Assembly (NCBI RefSeq): GCF_020514095.1 | Contig: NZ_VTKY01000001.1 | Coordinates: forward strand, 434,001-498,000 | Direction: 5' to 3' | Length of the DNA: 64,000 bases | Source: Synechococcus sp. MU1643 | Lineage (GTDB): Bacteria; Cyanobacteriota; Cyanobacteriia; PCC-6307; Cyanobiaceae | Part shown: piece by piece, positions 7,986-18,368 of the stretch | How the letters are laid out: each line of letters opens with the position of its first letter | Position numbering within the stretch: position 1 is the stretch's first letter | Program-made: the position numbers and the translations under genes | Notes under the pieces: generated by a model | The model's input: the letters and a program-made list of their open reading frames with translations, nothing else | Told to the model about the DNA's origin: nothing | Database searches by the model: none

Positions 7986-9971
7986 GTGGATGCCGCCTCC
8001 AGTGCACCGCTGCTGACGCAGCCCGAACGTCTCGAACGCCGCCTCAAGGAGATTCCCCCTGAGCCTGGTTGCTATTTAATGCGGGACGGCGACGACCGGA
8101 TCCTCTACGTCGGCAAGTCGAAGGCGTTGCGCACTCGCGTGCGCAGCTATTTCCGCAGCCGCCACGATCTGTCACCACGGATCCGGCTGATGACGCGCCA
8201 GGTCTGTGAGATCGAGTTCATCGTCACCGACAGCGAGGCGGAAGCCCTCGTGCTCGAGTCGAATCTGATCAAGAACCATCAGCCGCACTTCAACGTGTTG
8301 CTGAAGGACGACAAGAAATATCCCTATCTATGCATCACCTGGAGTGAGGCCTACCCAAGGATTTTCATCACCCGTCGCCGCCGTTTCCGCAGTCCCCTGG
8401 ATCGCTTTTACGGGCCCTATGTCGATGTCGGGCTGTTGCGTCGCACCCTGTTCCTGGTTAAGCGGGTTTTCCCGCTGCGGCAACGGCCACGTCCGATGTA
8501 CCCCGACCGGACCTGCCTCAACTACAGCATTGGGCGCTGTCCGGGGGTCTGTCAGGAAAAAATCAGCTCGGAGGACTATCACCGCACCCTGCGCAAGGTG
8601 GCGATGGTCTTTCAGGGCCGCAGTGATGAACTGCAGCAGCTGCTGCAGGAGCAGATGGAGCGGTACGCCGAGCGGATGGACTACGAATCGGCGGCCCGGA
8701 TCCGCGATCAACTTCAGGGGCTGGATCAGCTCACCGCCGACCAGAAGATGAGCCTGCCGGATTCCTCCGTGAGTCGGGATGTGCTGGCCCTTGCCTTTGA
8801 TGAACGGTTGGCGGCCGTCCAGCTGTTTCAGATGCGTGCCGGGAAGTTGGTGGGACGTCTTGGCTACACCGCCGACGCCTCAGGCCTGGAACCGGGACTG
8901 ATCCTGCAACGGGTGATTGAAGAGCACTACAGCCAGGTGGATTCCGTTGAGGTGCCCCCCGAGCTGTTGGTGCAGCACGCTCTCCCTCAGCAGAAACTCA
9001 TGGAGGACTGGCTCTCGGAACAGCGGGAGCGTCGGGTGCAGATCCACTGCCCCCAGCGCCAGCAAAAGGCCGATCTGATTGAACTGGTGCAGCGCAATGC
9101 GGAGTTCGAGTTGCTCCGCGCCAAGCAAGGCCAGGAGAAGCAGTCGTTGGCCACGGAGGATCTGGCGCAATTGCTGGAGTTGCCGACCCCGCCGCGACGA
9201 ATCGAGGGGTATGACATCAGTCACATCCAGGGCAGCGATGCCGTGGCCTCCCAGGTGGTGTTCATCGACGGATTGCCCGCTAAGCAGCACTACCGCAAAT
9301 ACAAGATCCGCAGCAGCAGCATCCGCGCTGGTCACAGCGATGACTTCATGGCGATGGCAGAGATCATGCGCCGCCGTTTTCGGCGCTGGGCCCGGGCCAA
9401 GGCGGAGGGGGTGGATGTGGGTGCCCTGCGTCATAAAGGCGGCAGCGCCTTGCAGACCGACGGCCTCAACGACTGGCCCGATGTGGTGATGATTGATGGC
9501 GGTAAAGGCCAGCTCTCGGCCGTGATGGAGGCTCTTCGGGAGCTGGATCTCCATGAGGATCTCAACGTCTGCTCCCTCGCCAAGCAGCGCGAAGAGGTGT
9601 TTCTCCCTGGCGAAAGCCAGCCCCTGGAGAGTGAACCGGATCAGCTCGGGGTGGTGCTCCTTCGCCGCTTGCGGGACGAAGCCCACCGTTTCGCCGTCAG
9701 CTTCCACCGCCAGCAGCGTGGTGAGCGGATGAAGCGTTCACGCCTGTCGGACATCCCTGGGGTCGGTCCCAAGCGGGTCAAGGATCTATTGGCTCACTTC
9801 CACTCGATTGATGCCATCCAGCTGGCATCGCTTGAAACCCTGTCTAAGGCCCCTGGCGTTGGCCCGGCGCTGGCCCGCGACATCCACGATTTCTTCCACC
9901 CGTCGGACGACGGCACCGACGCTGATGTCAGGGCTGCTTTAGAAGAACAGCCTCAGGAACTCTCCGCATGA
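7986..9971 (+). CDS. uvrC: Excinuclease ABC subunit C
   Basis: Dual-incision nuclease of nucleotide excision repair, acting with UvrA and UvrB. The domains in order are a GIY-YIG nuclease at about residues 25-105 ([24 protein letters not shown]), a UVR helical hairpin near 205-245, the UvrC RNase H-like region ([27 protein letters not shown]), and C-terminal helix-hairpin-helix motifs ([18 protein letters not shown]). The length of 661 residues is normal. The start is GTG. The stop overlaps the next ATG, indicating coupling to the small secreted-protein gene. Confidence 0.96.
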   Translation: MDAASSAPLLTQPERLERRLKEIPPEPGCYLMRDGDDRILYVGKSKALRTRVRSYFRSRHDLSPRIRLMTRQVCEIEFIVTDSEAEALVLESNLIKNHQPHFNVLLKDDKKYPYLCITWSEAYPRIFITRRRRFRSPLDRFYGPYVDVGLLRRTLFLVKRVFPLRQRPRPMYPDRTCLNYSIGRCPGVCQEKISSEDYHRTLRKVAMVFQGRSDELQQLLQEQMERYAERMDYESAARIRDQLQGLDQLTADQKMSLPDSSVSRDVLALAFDERLAAVQLFQMRAGKLVGRLGYTADASGLEPGLILQRVIEEHYSQVDSVEVPPELLVQHALPQQKLMEDWLSEQRERRVQIHCPQRQQKADLIELVQRNAEFELLRAKQGQEKQSLATEDLAQLLELPTPPRRIEGYDISHIQGSDAVASQVVFIDGLPAKQHYRKYKIRSSSIRAGHSDDFMAMAEIMRRRFRRWARAKAEGVDVGALRHKGGSALQTDGLNDWPDVVMIDGGKGQLSAVMEALRELDLHEDLNVCSLAKQREEVFLPGESQPLESEPDQLGVVLLRRLRDEAHRFAVSFHRQQRGERMKRSRLSDIPGVGPKRVKDLLAHFHSIDAIQLASLETLSKAPGVGPALARDIHDFFHPSDDGTDADVRAALEEQPQELSA

Positions 9972-10255
9972 TCCGTCATCTCTGCATGGCTTTGGCAGGA
10001 GTGCTTCTGCTCGCCAGTCCGGTCTGGGCGTCCCCAGGCCTGTGCACGGGGCCCGTGTGTGCCGATGGCATTACCCGCAGTGCCAAGAACCACTGGCAGT
10101 TGGTGCTGCGGCTCAACGATCAGCAGGGCCATCGCGAAAAAGTGGTGATGAATTGCCGGGCCGGCCAGTTGAGCCCCATGGCCGGACCCGTGGATCGCGC
10201 CTATGCCACCGCCCTGGGCCATCGTGCCTGCCGCCTTGCTGGGGAGGACAGCTGA
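9968..10255 (+). CDS. Small secreted hypothetical protein
   Basis: A 95-residue protein with a clear Sec signal peptide ([18 protein letters not shown], cleavage probably after VWA). The mature part has four cysteines that could form disulfides (C26, C31, C62, C89) and no recognisable domain. Its ATG overlaps the uvrC stop, and its stop is 2 bp before the photolyase-like gene, so it sits inside a repair and photobiology operon. Function is not known. Confidence 0.7.
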   Translation: MIRHLCMALAGVLLLASPVWASPGLCTGPVCADGITRSAKNHWQLVLRLNDQQGHREKVVMNCRAGQLSPMAGPVDRAYATALGHRACRLAGEDS

Positions 10256-10257
10256 CG

Positions 10258-11754
10258 GTGGATCTCAGTCTCGTTTTTCCCCATCAGCTGTTTGAGCACC
10301 ATCCCGCGATCCAGCCGGGGCGTGCCGTGGCACTGATCGAGGATCCGCTGCTGTTCGGTTCCGATCCCCGCTGGCCAATCCAGGTGCATCGGCAGCGCTT
10401 GCTTTTGCATCGGGCCTCGATGAATGCCTATGCGGAGATGCTTCAGGCCAAGGGCTTCTCTGTGCTGCGGATCCTTCAGGGCCAGGCGGCCAGCACCGCT
10501 GTGATCCTTGGTGGGCTCCTCGATCAGGGCTACCGGTCCTTTCATCTCGCGGATCCGGTGGACGATGTTCTGACCCAACGGATCTCCGCCTTCGCATCAC
10601 GCCATGACTGCGGTCTGGAGATAGTCCCCACTCCGATGCTGCTCACCCCAGAGGCCGTCATCGATGACCATTTCGCATCCCGTAAGAAGCCACTGATGGG
10701 TCGCTTCTACGAGATGCAGCGCAAGCGACTGGATCTGCTGATCGATTCTGATGGTGGCCCTGTCGGCGGCCGCTGGAGTTTTGATGCCGACAACCGCAAG
10801 AAGCTTCCCAAGGGAATCCTTGTTCCTGAGCTCCCTGGCAAACGTTCGAGCGGCTCGACCGTCATCGTCGACACCGCTCGGCAGCAGCTGATCGAGGAGG
10901 GGGTGGCCGGCATCGGCAGCTGGGACGAGTTCCATTACCCAGTCACCCATGGCGATGCAGCCCGTTGGTTGGATCAATTTCTCGATCAGCGGCTGCGCCA
11001 ATTCGGGGCTTACGAAGATGCGATCAGCACCCAGCACCAGGTGATGTGGCACAGCGTTCTAACGCCGATGCTCAACATCGGTTTGCTCACGCCGCAGCAG
11101 GTGCTGGATCGAACGCTGGAACGGGCCGAGGTCGGTGATGTCCCCCTCAATTCATTGGAGGGATTTCTGCGTCAGATCGTCGGCTGGCGAGAGTTCATGG
11201 CTGCGATGTACAGGCGCCATGGTGTGGAGATGCGTAACGGCAATTTTTGGGGCTTTGAAGACCGACCAATCCCTTCAGCTTTCTACACCGCATCCACGGG
11301 ACTTCCTCCGATTGATGACGCCATCCGCCATGCCTTAGGGACCGGTTATTGCCATCACATCGAACGACTGATGCTCCTGGGCAACGTGATGCTCCTCTGC
11401 GGATTCCATCCAACCCGGATCTACACCTGGTTCATGGAGCTGTTCGTGGATGCCTACGACTGGGTGATGGTGCCCAACGTCTACGGCATGAGTCAGTTTG
11501 CCGATGGCGGCATCTTCACCACCAAGCCCTATCTCTCCGGGTCGAACTACGTCCGCAAGATGTCGGACTACCGCAAAGGCGAGTGGTGTGACACCTGGGA
11601 TGGCTTGTTCTGGAGTTTCATCCATTGCCATCAAGACTTCTTCCGGCGCCAATACCGCCTTGCGATGATGGCCCGCAACCTGGATCGCATCGGCGCCGAT
11701 GTTCTAGTGGCCCATCAGCGCCGGGCCAGCGATTTTCTTGACGCTCTCACCTGA
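10258..11754 (+). CDS. Photolyase-related protein of the FeS-BCP/(6-4) type, cluster cysteines missing
   Basis: FAD-binding member of the bacterial photolyase-related (COG3046, FeS-BCP/CryPro) family, 498 residues from the GTG. Family signatures include the N-terminal VFPHQLFEHHP, LNSLEGFLRQIVGWREF, TGYCHHIERLM and MELFVDAYDWVMVPNVYGM. After M435-SDY, relatives usually carry a CxxC...ACPFN segment that holds the [4Fe-4S] cluster; here it is shortened to SDYRKGEWCDTWDGLFW. This implies no cluster. It probably repairs UV photoproducts or is a cryptochrome-like receptor. The ORF stays open upstream, but family similarity begins at VDLSLVF. Confidence 0.88.
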   Translation: MDLSLVFPHQLFEHHPAIQPGRAVALIEDPLLFGSDPRWPIQVHRQRLLLHRASMNAYAEMLQAKGFSVLRILQGQAASTAVILGGLLDQGYRSFHLADPVDDVLTQRISAFASRHDCGLEIVPTPMLLTPEAVIDDHFASRKKPLMGRFYEMQRKRLDLLIDSDGGPVGGRWSFDADNRKKLPKGILVPELPGKRSSGSTVIVDTARQQLIEEGVAGIGSWDEFHYPVTHGDAARWLDQFLDQRLRQFGAYEDAISTQHQVMWHSVLTPMLNIGLLTPQQVLDRTLERAEVGDVPLNSLEGFLRQIVGWREFMAAMYRRHGVEMRNGNFWGFEDRPIPSAFYTASTGLPPIDDAIRHALGTGYCHHIERLMLLGNVMLLCGFHPTRIYTWFMELFVDAYDWVMVPNVYGMSQFADGGIFTTKPYLSGSNYVRKMSDYRKGEWCDTWDGLFWSFIHCHQDFFRRQYRLAMMARNLDRIGADVLVAHQRRASDFLDALT

Positions 11755-11789
11755 ACCCTGCGTAAGGTCGCTCCAGAGCAGTTGTGTTG

Positions 11790-12362
11790 ATGACGTTTTC
11801 GCCCGAGGCCTACCTCTGGTTCAAGACCCTGCACATCGTTGGAGTTGTGGTGTGGTTTGCAGGCCTCTTCTATCTGGTGCGTCTGTTCATCTATCACGTT
11901 GAAACCGAGGAGCTGGCGCCGGAATTGCAGCAGCCGTTCCGCGATCAATACACCTTGATGGAGAAACGTCTCGCCAACATCATCACCACGCCCGGTATGG
12001 CGGTGGCGGTGTCGATGGCAATCGGGTTGCTGCTGGCTCAGCCCTCCTGGCTTCAGCAGGGCTGGATGCACGCCAAGCTCGCCTTCGTGGCGGCTTTGCT
12101 GGCCTATCACGTGTTTTGTTACCGGCTGATGGGCCAACTCCACGCCGGCACCTGTGCCTGGTCGGGCAAGCAGCTCCGCGCCCTCAATGAGCTGCCCACG
12201 CTGCTGCTGGTGATCGTGGTGATGCTGGTGGTGTTCAAAACACAGTTCCCCACCAGCGCAGCGACCTGGTTCATCGTCGCTCTGGTGGTGTTCATGGCGG
12301 CGTCGATTCAGTTTTATGCCCGTTGGCGCCGACTGCGGGCCGAAGCCTCCGCCAAAGCTTGA
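11790..12362 (+). CDS. hemJ: Protoporphyrinogen IX oxidase HemJ
   Basis: Membrane enzyme oxidising protoporphyrinogen IX to protoporphyrin IX, upstream of haem and chlorophyll. The 190-residue protein has four to five hydrophobic helices and the HemJ N-terminus AYLWFKTLHIVGVVVWFAGL with its conserved histidine; a second invariant region is LMEKRLANIITTPGM. Two in-frame codons (GTG, TTG) precede the chosen ATG. It is followed within a few bases by the PHP gene. acsF at the far end of the window acts later in the same pathway. Confidence 0.93.
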   Translation: MTFSPEAYLWFKTLHIVGVVVWFAGLFYLVRLFIYHVETEELAPELQQPFRDQYTLMEKRLANIITTPGMAVAVSMAIGLLLAQPSWLQQGWMHAKLAFVAALLAYHVFCYRLMGQLHAGTCAWSGKQLRALNELPTLLLVIVVMLVVFKTQFPTSAATWFIVALVVFMAASIQFYARWRRLRAEASAKA

Positions 12363-12375
12363 GATGAGGGCTGAG

Positions 12376-13023
12376 ATGACCCATCCGCTCAAGGCTGTTC
12401 TCGACCAGGTGGGACCGTCGAGCTGCCCCACCACGCACAACTTTCACTGCCACACTGTCTGCAGCGACGGCAGCCTCGAACCCCTGGACCTCATTCAGCA
12501 GGCCACCGAGCGGGGGCTCCAGCATCTTGCGGTGACGGATCACCACAGCAGCCAAGCCCATCAGGAGATCCAAGCCTGGCTGAAACAGCAGCGCGGCACC
12601 GGTGCCGTGCTCCCCACGGTTTGGAGCGGCATGGAAATCAGTGCACTGCTCAAGGGATGCCTGGTTCATGTGCTCGCCCTTGGCTTCGAGCTGAACCACC
12701 CTGCGCTTCAGCCCTACAACCGTGGTGATGCCGTTGTCGGTGAACCGCTAAGGGCTGAGGCTGTGGTCAAGGCAATCCATGAAGCCGGTGGATTGGCGGT
12801 GTTGGCCCATCCCGCCCGTTATCGCCTTGGTCATGACGTGTTGATCGATGAGGCGGCTCGTCTCGGTTTCGATGGCGGTGAAGCCTGGTACGACTACGAC
12901 ATGCAACCAAGCTGGTCTGCAAGTCCCTTGATCTGTGAATCCATCGACCGTCAGCTGAGCAACCTTGGCCTTTTGCGTACGTGTGGCACCGATACCCATG
13001 GAATTCACCTTTGCGGCCGCTAA
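12376..13023 (+). CDS. PHP-domain metal-dependent phosphoesterase
   Basis: A protein of about 215 residues of the PHP family (YciV/RNase AM-like). The first metal-binding motif HCHTVCSDGS is near residue 24, followed by LAVTDHHSS, the AGGLAVLAHPARY motif and a late GTDTHG, giving the usual His/Asp metal site. The likely substrate is a nucleotide or an RNA 5' end, as for YciV, but this is inferred. An ATG at 12364 is an alternative start; the one at 12376 has a GAGGG sequence upstream. It lies just after hemJ. Confidence 0.85.
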   Translation: MTHPLKAVLDQVGPSSCPTTHNFHCHTVCSDGSLEPLDLIQQATERGLQHLAVTDHHSSQAHQEIQAWLKQQRGTGAVLPTVWSGMEISALLKGCLVHVLALGFELNHPALQPYNRGDAVVGEPLRAEAVVKAIHEAGGLAVLAHPARYRLGHDVLIDEAARLGFDGGEAWYDYDMQPSWSASPLICESIDRQLSNLGLLRTCGTDTHGIHLCGR

Positions 13024-13050
13024 GTTCGTCTCATCTCAGTTCCGGTCGAC

Positions 13051-13605
13051 ATGGGCTTCTTGGATCGTCTGCTGAAAAAGGATTCCGCAGAGTCCGACTC
13101 CACGATTCAGCCACGCAAGCCAGCGAAGGAGAAGCCGGCCGAGTTTTTTCTTGATGCAGACTCCTCATCCTCACTGGGTGATGTGAACTACATGCGCGAA
13201 TCGAAGACGATTCGTCGCACCTTCCCGGGCACGGCCGCAAGCCCCGGAACGAAGGAACAGATCATGGAGGTGGCCGCTGAAACCGAGAAGCTTGAGAAGC
13301 GCAGCGAAGGCCTTGGGGGCGTGGTCAAGAAGGAACAATCCGTCACCCTCAACGCAGGCATCCCCACTCCGGTGAAGAAAACCTTCGCTACGCAGGTGAG
13401 CACGGATGAGATGAGCAAGCGCCTCAAAGGCACAGCCATCACGGGTGTGAACACCCCTGCTCCCGCAGATGCTGCTCCCGTCGGCCGCAAAGAAGAGTTG
13501 AAGCCCAAGGAAGAGCCGGTGGCCAAAGCAGGTTCTGCTGAGCCGTCCTCGAAGCCTGGATCGATCGATCCCTTTCGTCAGATGGTTCGCGATCTCAACA
13601 AATAG
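13051..13605 (+). CDS. Hypothetical protein, probably picocyanobacterial
   Basis: A 184-residue, largely disordered, lysine-rich protein beginning with an amphipathic MGFLDRLLKK helix. A distinctive core, FFLDADSSSSLGDVNYMRES, is followed by KTIRRTFPGTA. The tail is rich in Pro, Ala and Lys, and ends IDPFRQMVRDLNK. I do not recognise a function. The last 11 bp overlap the end of the convergent cobN gene. Confidence 0.7.
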   Translation: MGFLDRLLKKDSAESDSTIQPRKPAKEKPAEFFLDADSSSSLGDVNYMRESKTIRRTFPGTAASPGTKEQIMEVAAETEKLEKRSEGLGGVVKKEQSVTLNAGIPTPVKKTFATQVSTDEMSKRLKGTAITGVNTPAPADAAPVGRKEELKPKEEPVAKAGSAEPSSKPGSIDPFRQMVRDLNK

Positions 13606-16600
13606 GGCTGCCTCGTTCAATTTGGGCTTCGCTGCTGTTCACAAGGGTTTGCAGGTGAAGCAGCTGCCCATCCGTTGCTGCAGTCCAAAGGCCTCGATTC
13701 GAGGCCTCCAGCAGTCGCTCGGCCATGTCTCTGAGCACCCAGGGATTGCTTGCCCTTAGGAAGTCAAGAATCCGCGACTGGCTTAGCCACTCATCACATA
13801 GAGCGCCATAACACCAATCGGGAACGCGATCGGTGGCCGCGTCGTAGGCAAACAGGTAATCAATGCTGGCCCCCATCTCGAAGGCACCCTTGTAGCCGTG
13901 TCGCATCATCCCCTCGATCCAGCGGGGGTTGAGCATCCGGCTGCGCATCACCTTGTCCAGTTCCTTTTCGAGCCGGTGCAGGCGAGGCCGTTCGGAGCGG
14001 GAATGGTCCCCGAACCACAGCTGCGGACGTGCTCCTGACACCTCTTCCACCGCGGCACTCAGGCCACCCTGGAACTGGTAGTAATCGTCGGAATCGAGCA
14101 GATCGTGCTCGCGGTTGTCCTGGTTGTGGAGCACCACCTGCACTCTGCCCAAGGCCTGTTCCAGACCGGAACGGTCGAGGCTGGGGGCGGCGCCACCGTC
14201 GTACGACCACTGGCTCCAGCTGAGGAAGGCTTGGCCCAGGTCTGCTCGGGAGTCCCAGGCACCACTGTCGATCAGAGCTTGCAGACCGGCTCCATAGGCA
14301 CCGGGGGCGGATCCATAGATGCGGCCCTGGGGTCCCCCTCGACGGGTGAGCTCGGCCAGCGGGTTGAGTTCATCCGGTTCATCGAGGGCCGCAATCATCG
14401 ACTGGGCCTGATGCACCCAGCCCACCAATTGGGGAAAGGCATCGCGAAAAAGTCCGGAGATGCGCAGCACCACATCCACCCGTGGTCGCTCCAGCAAGCG
14501 GGGTGGGATTACCTCCAGGTCCACCAGCCTTCGGGTAGGGCCATCCCAGACCGGTCGAACACCCATCAGGGCCAGCAGCTGTGCGATGTCTTCTCCGCCA
14601 TTGCGCATCGTGGCCGTTCCCCAGACCGACAACGCCAGATGGCGCAGCGGCTCCCCCTGCTCCAGTAGATGGAGATCCAGCAACTGCTCCGCTGAGCGTC
14701 GCCCTAGGTCCCAGGCGGCTTCCGTGGGCAAGCCCCGCAGATCGACGGAATAGAAATTCCGGCCTGTAGGCAGCACATCGGGGCGGCCGCGACTCGGAGC
14801 TCCTGACGGCCCAGCAGCAATTCGCTGACCCTGAATGCCCCGAAGGAACGCCGCCTTTTCGGCTGCGGCACAACCGCTCAAGCGAGGCCAGAGGTCGTTG
14901 CGCAGGTTCAGCAGGCAGGGATCCTCCGGGTTCCAGGTCTGGAAGGGTTCCGCCATCCCGTCGCACTGTTCCCCATGGACGACCTGACGGATCAACAATT
15001 GAGCCTGGTGCTCCAGCCATGCACAACCATCCCCCACCCGACGGCAGTCCGATCCGCCCAGCACCCTCAGGCGGGTCTGGTCCGTCTCCGAGAGCTTGTC
15101 GCCTTCGTCCTGCTGCCAGGGATCGAAGCCCAGACCTGCCTGTATGGCCATGGCTTGCAGCAAGCCCGGCTGTCCCTGCCTGGGGGGACGGGCTAGGGCA
15201 ACCAGCAGTTCATCGGCAGCTTCTGCCGACGGCGCAACGCCGAACCGATGCAGGCCCGTGCGGATCTGCGATTCCTTCAGCTCGCAGAGATAGGTCTCCG
15301 CCTGATCAAGACAGCTCTCCAGCAGCTGTGGTTGTCGGCGAATCTCCTCTTCACTGGGGATTCCAGGCCAGTTGAGGTCTAGCAAGCTGGCATGCACCGA
15401 CTGTTCCAGCACCTGGGCCCGCTGCCCCCCCAGCTGGCGAACCTCCACAAGTTCGTCGAGCAGCCCCTCCAACCGTTGGAGTGGTCCGTGCAACCCAGCA
15501 CGACCCAAGGGCGGTGTGAGGTGGTCCAGCACCACGGCGTGACCGCGACGCTTGGCCTGAGATCCTTCGCCGGGGTCGTTGACGATGAAGGGGTAGAGAT
15601 GTGGGATAGGGCCGAGGGCTAGGCCGGGGCCGCAGGAATCGCTTAACCCCACTGACTTGCCCGGCAGCCATTCCGCACTGCCGTGCTTGCCAACGTGCAG
15701 CATCACCTGGGTTTGATGCACGCTGCGCAGCCAGAGGTACTGGGCCAGATACCGGTGTGGTGGCGGCAGATCCGGTGAGTGGAGATCGGCGATCTGGTCG
15801 GCGTCGTAGCCGCGATCCGGCTGGATCAGCACCACCACATGACCGAAGCGCAGGCCGTGAATGGCAAACCCCTGGTTTGGATCCAGATCGCAGGCGGTCT
15901 CCGGAGGCCCCCATCGGGATTCGATCAAGCGTCGAGCCGGCTCCGGAACGGAGCCCCACCACTGCTGATAAGTGGTGAGGGGCAGATGATCCAGCGGTGG
16001 ACGGTGCTGTCCCTCCGGTGCATTGGTACGACCGGCCAACAGTTGTTGCATCAAGTCATCGCCTGTACCCGGCAAGGCATCCGTGCCCAGGTCATGGCCT
16101 GCGTCCGCCAGCCACCGGAGCATCCGCGCCGTGCTGTCCGGTGTATCGAGGCCAACACCATTGGCTACACGCCCATCGCGCACGGGATAGTTCGCCAACA
16201 CCATTGCGATGCGCCGGTCGGCGCAGGTGGTCTGGCGCAGCTCCACCCAGCGACGGCTGTGTTCGACCAGCCACGCCAGCCCCTGTTGATCCGGCTGCAG
16301 ACAAGGAATGGCGGTGGCCAGAGGTCCGCTCGTCTGCCGGTGCTCACGAAAACTGCAGGGCCGCGAGGTGATCCGGGCATCCAGCTCCGGCATCACTACT
16401 TGCAGGGACAGATCCATCGGATTGAGCCCCTGGCTGCTCTCCAGCCACTGGGCACGGCTGCGGCTGCTGCTGAGCAGTTGCAACACCGGTCGATCCAGCC
16501 GATCCCAGAGCGGGCTGCCTAAGCCGGCCTGTTCGGACTGCACCGAGGCAAAGGACGTTCCTGCGATCACGAGCTCAGCGTTTTGCTGTTCCAACAGGTC

Positions 16601-17323
16601 GTGGACGCCGGCCTGCACTGCAGGGTCTCTCAAGCTGCTGACCCACAGCAGACAGGGTCGCAGTCCCTGTTGCCGCAGTGCGGCCGTGAGTTCATCCGCT
16701 AGGTCTAGATCTCCGGCCTGAAACTGAGCTCGATAGAGCACCACACCAACGGCTGTCCCCGGTTCATCGCGCCAATCCCAGGGCATCGGATCGGGGCAAG
16801 GCACCACCGCGACGCTGTCGGGTGATGGGGGGCTGCCCTCCATCAGGGCCTCGAGGACCTTCAAGAACTGCCCCATGTTGTCGATGCCGCCTTCCCGCAG
16901 CAGAGCCGACAGCCGATCGGCCAGTTCAGGACTGCAGGAGCCCAGCCCATGCAGTTCGTTGCTCTGATCAGCCGTTCCGGCAAGGACGATCAGTTGCCGT
17001 TGTTTCGCTTCGGCGCGCCAGCGCTGCAGTTGCTCTAGGCCGTAGCTCCAGTGCCCACGACTGCCGAGCAGACGCACCACAATCAATCTCGCCGCCTGGG
17101 CGGTGGTGTTGAGGTAGTGGTCCAGCTGCGCTGGGTGGTCTAGGCAGCTCAGGGACAATGCCCGGATCTGATCGTTCCAGGCAGGGTTGCTCGGCAGGCT
17201 GGCGTCGAGGCAGCTGATGTCCGTGCCAGCGCTGGTGAGGAAAAGTACGTCGGCGCCCGGCTGCTCGACCAGCACCACATCTTCCGGTGGGTCCAGGCCC
17301 GGACAGGTGGCAAGGCGATGCAT
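13595..17323 (-). CDS. cobN: Cobaltochelatase subunit CobN
   Basis: Large subunit of the ATP-dependent cobalt chelatase that inserts cobalt during corrin synthesis. It has 1242 residues, the size expected for CobN. The conserved HVGKHGSAEWLPGK motif lies near residue 545; the C-terminal part contains the AYGAGLQALIDSGAW and SRMLNPRWIEGMMRHGYKG regions typical of the CobN/ChlH superfamily. The low-similarity N-terminus distinguishes it from Mg-chelatase ChlH. It is divergent from ilvE and only 66 bp away. It serves the same pathway as cobU (about 45 kb) and feeds the metH enzyme. Confidence 0.93.
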   Translation of the reverse strand: MHRLATCPGLDPPEDVVLVEQPGADVLFLTSAGTDISCLDASLPSNPAWNDQIRALSLSCLDHPAQLDHYLNTTAQAARLIVVRLLGSRGHWSYGLEQLQRWRAEAKQRQLIVLAGTADQSNELHGLGSCSPELADRLSALLREGGIDNMGQFLKVLEALMEGSPPSPDSVAVVPCPDPMPWDWRDEPGTAVGVVLYRAQFQAGDLDLADELTAALRQQGLRPCLLWVSSLRDPAVQAGVHDLLEQQNAELVIAGTSFASVQSEQAGLGSPLWDRLDRPVLQLLSSSRSRAQWLESSQGLNPMDLSLQVVMPELDARITSRPCSFREHRQTSGPLATAIPCLQPDQQGLAWLVEHSRRWVELRQTTCADRRIAMVLANYPVRDGRVANGVGLDTPDSTARMLRWLADAGHDLGTDALPGTGDDLMQQLLAGRTNAPEGQHRPPLDHLPLTTYQQWWGSVPEPARRLIESRWGPPETACDLDPNQGFAIHGLRFGHVVVLIQPDRGYDADQIADLHSPDLPPPHRYLAQYLWLRSVHQTQVMLHVGKHGSAEWLPGKSVGLSDSCGPGLALGPIPHLYPFIVNDPGEGSQAKRRGHAVVLDHLTPPLGRAGLHGPLQRLEGLLDELVEVRQLGGQRAQVLEQSVHASLLDLNWPGIPSEEEIRRQPQLLESCLDQAETYLCELKESQIRTGLHRFGVAPSAEAADELLVALARPPRQGQPGLLQAMAIQAGLGFDPWQQDEGDKLSETDQTRLRVLGGSDCRRVGDGCAWLEHQAQLLIRQVVHGEQCDGMAEPFQTWNPEDPCLLNLRNDLWPRLSGCAAAEKAAFLRGIQGQRIAAGPSGAPSRGRPDVLPTGRNFYSVDLRGLPTEAAWDLGRRSAEQLLDLHLLEQGEPLRHLALSVWGTATMRNGGEDIAQLLALMGVRPVWDGPTRRLVDLEVIPPRLLERPRVDVVLRISGLFRDAFPQLVGWVHQAQSMIAALDEPDELNPLAELTRRGGPQGRIYGSAPGAYGAGLQALIDSGAWDSRADLGQAFLSWSQWSYDGGAAPSLDRSGLEQALGRVQVVLHNQDNREHDLLDSDDYYQFQGGLSAAVEEVSGARPQLWFGDHSRSERPRLHRLEKELDKVMRSRMLNPRWIEGMMRHGYKGAFEMGASIDYLFAYDAATDRVPDWCYGALCDEWLSQSRILDFLRASNPWVLRDMAERLLEASNRGLWTAATDGQLLHLQTLVNSSEAQIERGSPIC

Positions 17324-17389
17324 GACCCCATTCTCCGTCTTTGCGGTGACCGGTGGTGAGAAGATTCAGCGGTCGGATCCTTCACGGTG

Positions 17390-18304
17390 ATGCATCAGTT
17401 CCTGCCCTATGCCTGGTTCCAGGGCCAGTGCGTTCCCTTCGAGGAGGCCAGGATCTCCATTGCCACCCATGCTCTGCACTACGGCACCGGTGCCTTCGGC
17501 GGCATGCGAGCTATTCCCGATCCCGAGAACAGCAACACCATGCTGCTGTTCCGTGCTGATCGGCACGCCCGGCGTCTCAGCCAGAGTGCCAGGTTGCTGC
17601 TAACGGATCTGAGTGAGGAGACGATCCTCTCGGCTCTCACTGCGATGCTCCAGGCCAACAAGCCTGACCAGCCCATCTATCTGCGGCCCTTCGTTTACAC
17701 CAGCGATCTAGGCATCGCCCCGCGCCTGCACAATATTGAGACCGATTTCCTGATTTACGGACTCCCCTTGGGGGATTACCTGTCCCCGGAGGGGGTGAGC
17801 TGCAGAATCAGCAGCTGGACCCGCCAGGAGGACCGCTCTCTGCCGCTGCGCGGCAAGATCTCCGGCGCATACATCACAAGTTCGCTGGCCAAAACGGAGG
17901 CCGTTCAGAGCGGTTTCGACGAAGCCTTGCTGTTGAACAGTCGCGGCAAAATCAGTGAAGCCAGTGGAATGAACCTGTTCCTGGTGCGTGATGGCCAACT
18001 GATCACGCCTGGAGTGGATCAGGACATCCTCGAGGGCATCACCCGCGCCAGCGTGATTGAGCTGGCCAAAGCGATGGACATCCCTGTGATTGAACGTCCG
18101 GTCGACAAAACCGAGTTGTTCATCGCCGATGAAGTGTTCCTTTCCGGCACGGCCGCCAAGGTGACGCCGATCCGTCAGATCGAATCAACGGTGCTGAATG
18201 CCAAGCGGCCTGTGATGGATGCGCTGAAGGCCAAGCTGGTGGGGATCACCGAAGGGCGGGACTCCGCCTATGAGCACTGGGTGACTCGAATTCCGATCTC
18301 CTGA
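17390..18304 (+). CDS. ilvE: Branched-chain amino acid aminotransferase
   Basis: Class IV PLP aminotransferase performing the last step of Leu, Ile and Val synthesis. The PLP lysine is probably K156 (LRGKISGAYITS), and the EASGMNLFLVRDG and EGITRASVIELA motifs follow in the normal order. The length of about 304 residues is typical. The start is GTG-ATG in tandem; the ATG is used. It reads towards metH, with a gap of 64 bp. Confidence 0.95.
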   Translation: MHQFLPYAWFQGQCVPFEEARISIATHALHYGTGAFGGMRAIPDPENSNTMLLFRADRHARRLSQSARLLLTDLSEETILSALTAMLQANKPDQPIYLRPFVYTSDLGIAPRLHNIETDFLIYGLPLGDYLSPEGVSCRISSWTRQEDRSLPLRGKISGAYITSSLAKTEAVQSGFDEALLLNSRGKISEASGMNLFLVRDGQLITPGVDQDILEGITRASVIELAKAMDIPVIERPVDKTELFIADEVFLSGTAAKVTPIRQIESTVLNAKRPVMDALKAKLVGITEGRDSAYEHWVTRIPIS

Positions 18305-18368
18305 TAGGAACAGCCTGAAGTTCGTCCTGAGCTTTTCTTAAGATCAGACCCTCTTCAGGGGTGCATTG

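Noticed and set aside
8880..9707. 275-codon minus-strand ORF
   Set aside because: Antisense to uvrC; no family likeness.
18305..18368. B12 riboswitch before metH
   Set aside because: The 64-bp gap is too short, and no conserved B12-box pattern is seen.
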